Below, piece by piece: positions 63,360 through 64,000 of a stretch of 64,000 nt of DNA (its first letter is position 1; every line of letters starts with the position of its first letter). Location of the stretch: contig NZ_LZLV01000095.1 of assembly GCF_001673405.1 (NCBI RefSeq), positions 39,132 to 103,131 on the forward strand, given 5' to 3'. Position numbers and translations under genes: made by a program. The stretch comes from Mycobacterium sp. 1245111.1. GTDB lineage: Bacteria > Actinomycetota > Actinomycetes > Mycobacteriales > Mycobacteriaceae. Under the pieces are notes generated by a model. The model was not told the DNA's origin. It made no database searches and saw nothing but the letters and a program-made list of their open reading frames with translations.

Positions 63360-63815
63360 ATGAAGGACTCAAAAGCCACGGCAGCGTACTTGGCACCGCG
63401 GCACGCCCATCTGCCCTTCGACTGCAACGGTGCGCTCGTCCGCGCGCAGTGCCGACACCTGGCAACCGTGGTGACGATCACCGGCGTGATCGACGCAAGC
63501 AACGTCGATCAGGTCATCACCTACGCCCAGCGCTTCAATCTGCCCGACAAGCCCTTTGTGCTCGATCTGACCGGCGTGGACACTTTCGGTGCGCCGGCTG
63601 TGCGGCTGCTGTACGCCCTCGACGAGGCGTGCACCGCCGCCGGGCTGGAATGGGCGGTGATCCCCAGCCAGGCTGTGAGCCTCACGCTGCTGGTGACCCA
63701 CGGGGACATCGGCTTCCCGACCGCGACGACGGTCCACGAGGCGCTTCAGTTTTTCGCCGACGCCACCACTGCGCGACGTCGTCTATTGCTGCCGCTCTTC
63801 ACCAAAACTGCCTAG
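63360..63815 (+). CDS. STAS-domain protein (anti-anti-sigma-like)
   Basis: 151 aa. Core HLATVVTITGVIDASNVDQVITYA then FVLDLTGVDTFGAPAVRLLYALDEAC is the STAS fold. The usual phosphorylated Ser in the D-S-S-G turn is replaced (FGAPA), so switching by phosphorylation is unlikely. It may still bind an anti-sigma factor. Lies between the two arms of the inverted repeat. Confidence 0.83.
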   Translation: MKDSKATAAYLAPRHAHLPFDCNGALVRAQCRHLATVVTITGVIDASNVDQVITYAQRFNLPDKPFVLDLTGVDTFGAPAVRLLYALDEACTAAGLEWAVIPSQAVSLTLLVTHGDIGFPTATTVHEALQFFADATTARRRLLLPLFTKTA

Positions 63816-63861
63816 CCGAGTATTTGGGCTCGGGCGCGCAATTCGTGAAGTCCGTATGCTG

Positions 63862-64000
63862 CTATTCGTGACGTCTAAGTCGACTATCGCTGCGGCAGCG
63901 GCGCTGACCACACTGGGCTGGGTTGCATCGGCAGGTCTTGCCGACCGCCACATAGCGCGACAGCTTGTTGATCGTCGCCTCGGTGACGGTCTCCCACGAG
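63862..64000 (-). pseudogene. Truncated inverted copy of the SRPBCC gene (runs off window)
   Basis: On the minus strand from the right edge the frame reads SWETVTEATINKLSRYVAVGK, identical to the central part of the protein at 62711-63205, then 24 unrelated residues and a stop at 63862. The part beyond the window is unknown. Either a partial gene duplication or a paralogue with a replaced C-terminus. Confidence 0.6.
63937..64000 (-). repeat. Right arm of a perfect inverted repeat
   Basis: Exact reverse complement of 62932-62995, cut by the window edge. The two arms flank 941 bp that hold the 3' part of the SRPBCC gene and the whole STAS gene. Confidence 0.92.

Noticed and set aside
63856..64000. 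Plus-strand frame open to the window end, as a complete gene start
   Set aside because: The N-terminal part looks real, but from 63937 it is antisense to the SRPBCC copy, so it cannot be read as one normal gene; treated as a breakpoint instead.

Overview
The window reads as chromosomal DNA of a non-tuberculous Mycobacterium. It is GC-rich with many GTG and TTG starts, and it holds genes whose sequences match mycobacterial families I know: a cydDC pair, a LipJ-like hydrolase-cyclase, furA-katG, tpx, a CBM2 protein close to M. tuberculosis Rv1987, GH16 enzymes close to Rv0315, an acyltransferase/GDSL pair like Rv0517-Rv0518, a hemophore-like protein, a DUF1906 Tat protein, F420-dependent LLM and Ddn-type enzymes, and DinB/maleylpyruvate-isomerase-like proteins. 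The species cannot be fixed from the sequence alone.

Layout. 1-5.2 kb: cydD (probably cut at its 5' end by the window edge), cydC and the LipJ-like fusion. 5.2-11.3 kb: an accessory stretch with an ArsR-SRPBCC operon, a truncated recombinase-like zinc protein, DUF1761, an uncharacterised 243-aa protein with an HxlR regulator, a mazEF pair whose toxin is frameshifted, and a GntR-fatty acid hydroxylase operon. 11.6-17.1 kb: an unknown protein, a GMC oxidoreductase, a SnoaL-like protein, the second copy of the 243-aa family, and a DinB-like/LLM pair. 17.2-25.2 kb: two XRE regulators, a CotA-like laccase with a small membrane protein, an SDR-Ddn-DoxX operon, an LGFP-type lipoprotein, a second SDR and a further DinB-like protein. 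25.4-33.3 kb: CBM2 protein, DoxX, FKBP lipoprotein, MFS transporter, lytic transglycosylase, DUF732, QueG-like Fe-S protein, M42 peptidase, ferritin-like protein.

33.3-37.8 kb: a Rox-like rifamycin monooxygenase gene sits next to a perfect palindrome matching the rifamycin-associated element, followed by a leaderless furA and katG. 37.9-48.6 kb: glycosyltransferase, DUF1906, two methyltransferases, two GH16 genes around a hemophore-like gene, an acyltransferase and tpx, then a GT39-like membrane enzyme, a degenerate third GH16 relic and a membrane protein. 48.7-51.9 kb: TetR and a divergent four-gene membrane cassette ending in cytochrome oxidase subunit III and IV homologues. 51.9-63.2 kb: APH-like kinase, LLM enzymes, a second FAD monooxygenase, a Gly-rich lipoprotein, the GDSL/acyltransferase pair, and a tight catabolic or detoxification operon (tautomerase, nitronate monooxygenase, carboxymuconolactone decarboxylase-like, nitroreductase, SRPBCC). 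63.2-64 kb: a STAS gene flanked by a perfect inverted repeat of at least 64 bp that copies part of the SRPBCC gene.

The strongest leads are the rifamycin-associated element beside the rox-like gene, the inverted repeat at the right edge, the GH16 family with an internally deleted relic, the orphan oxidase-subunit cassette, and several clear operator palindromes. I saw no rRNA, tRNA, CRISPR array or intact insertion sequence.
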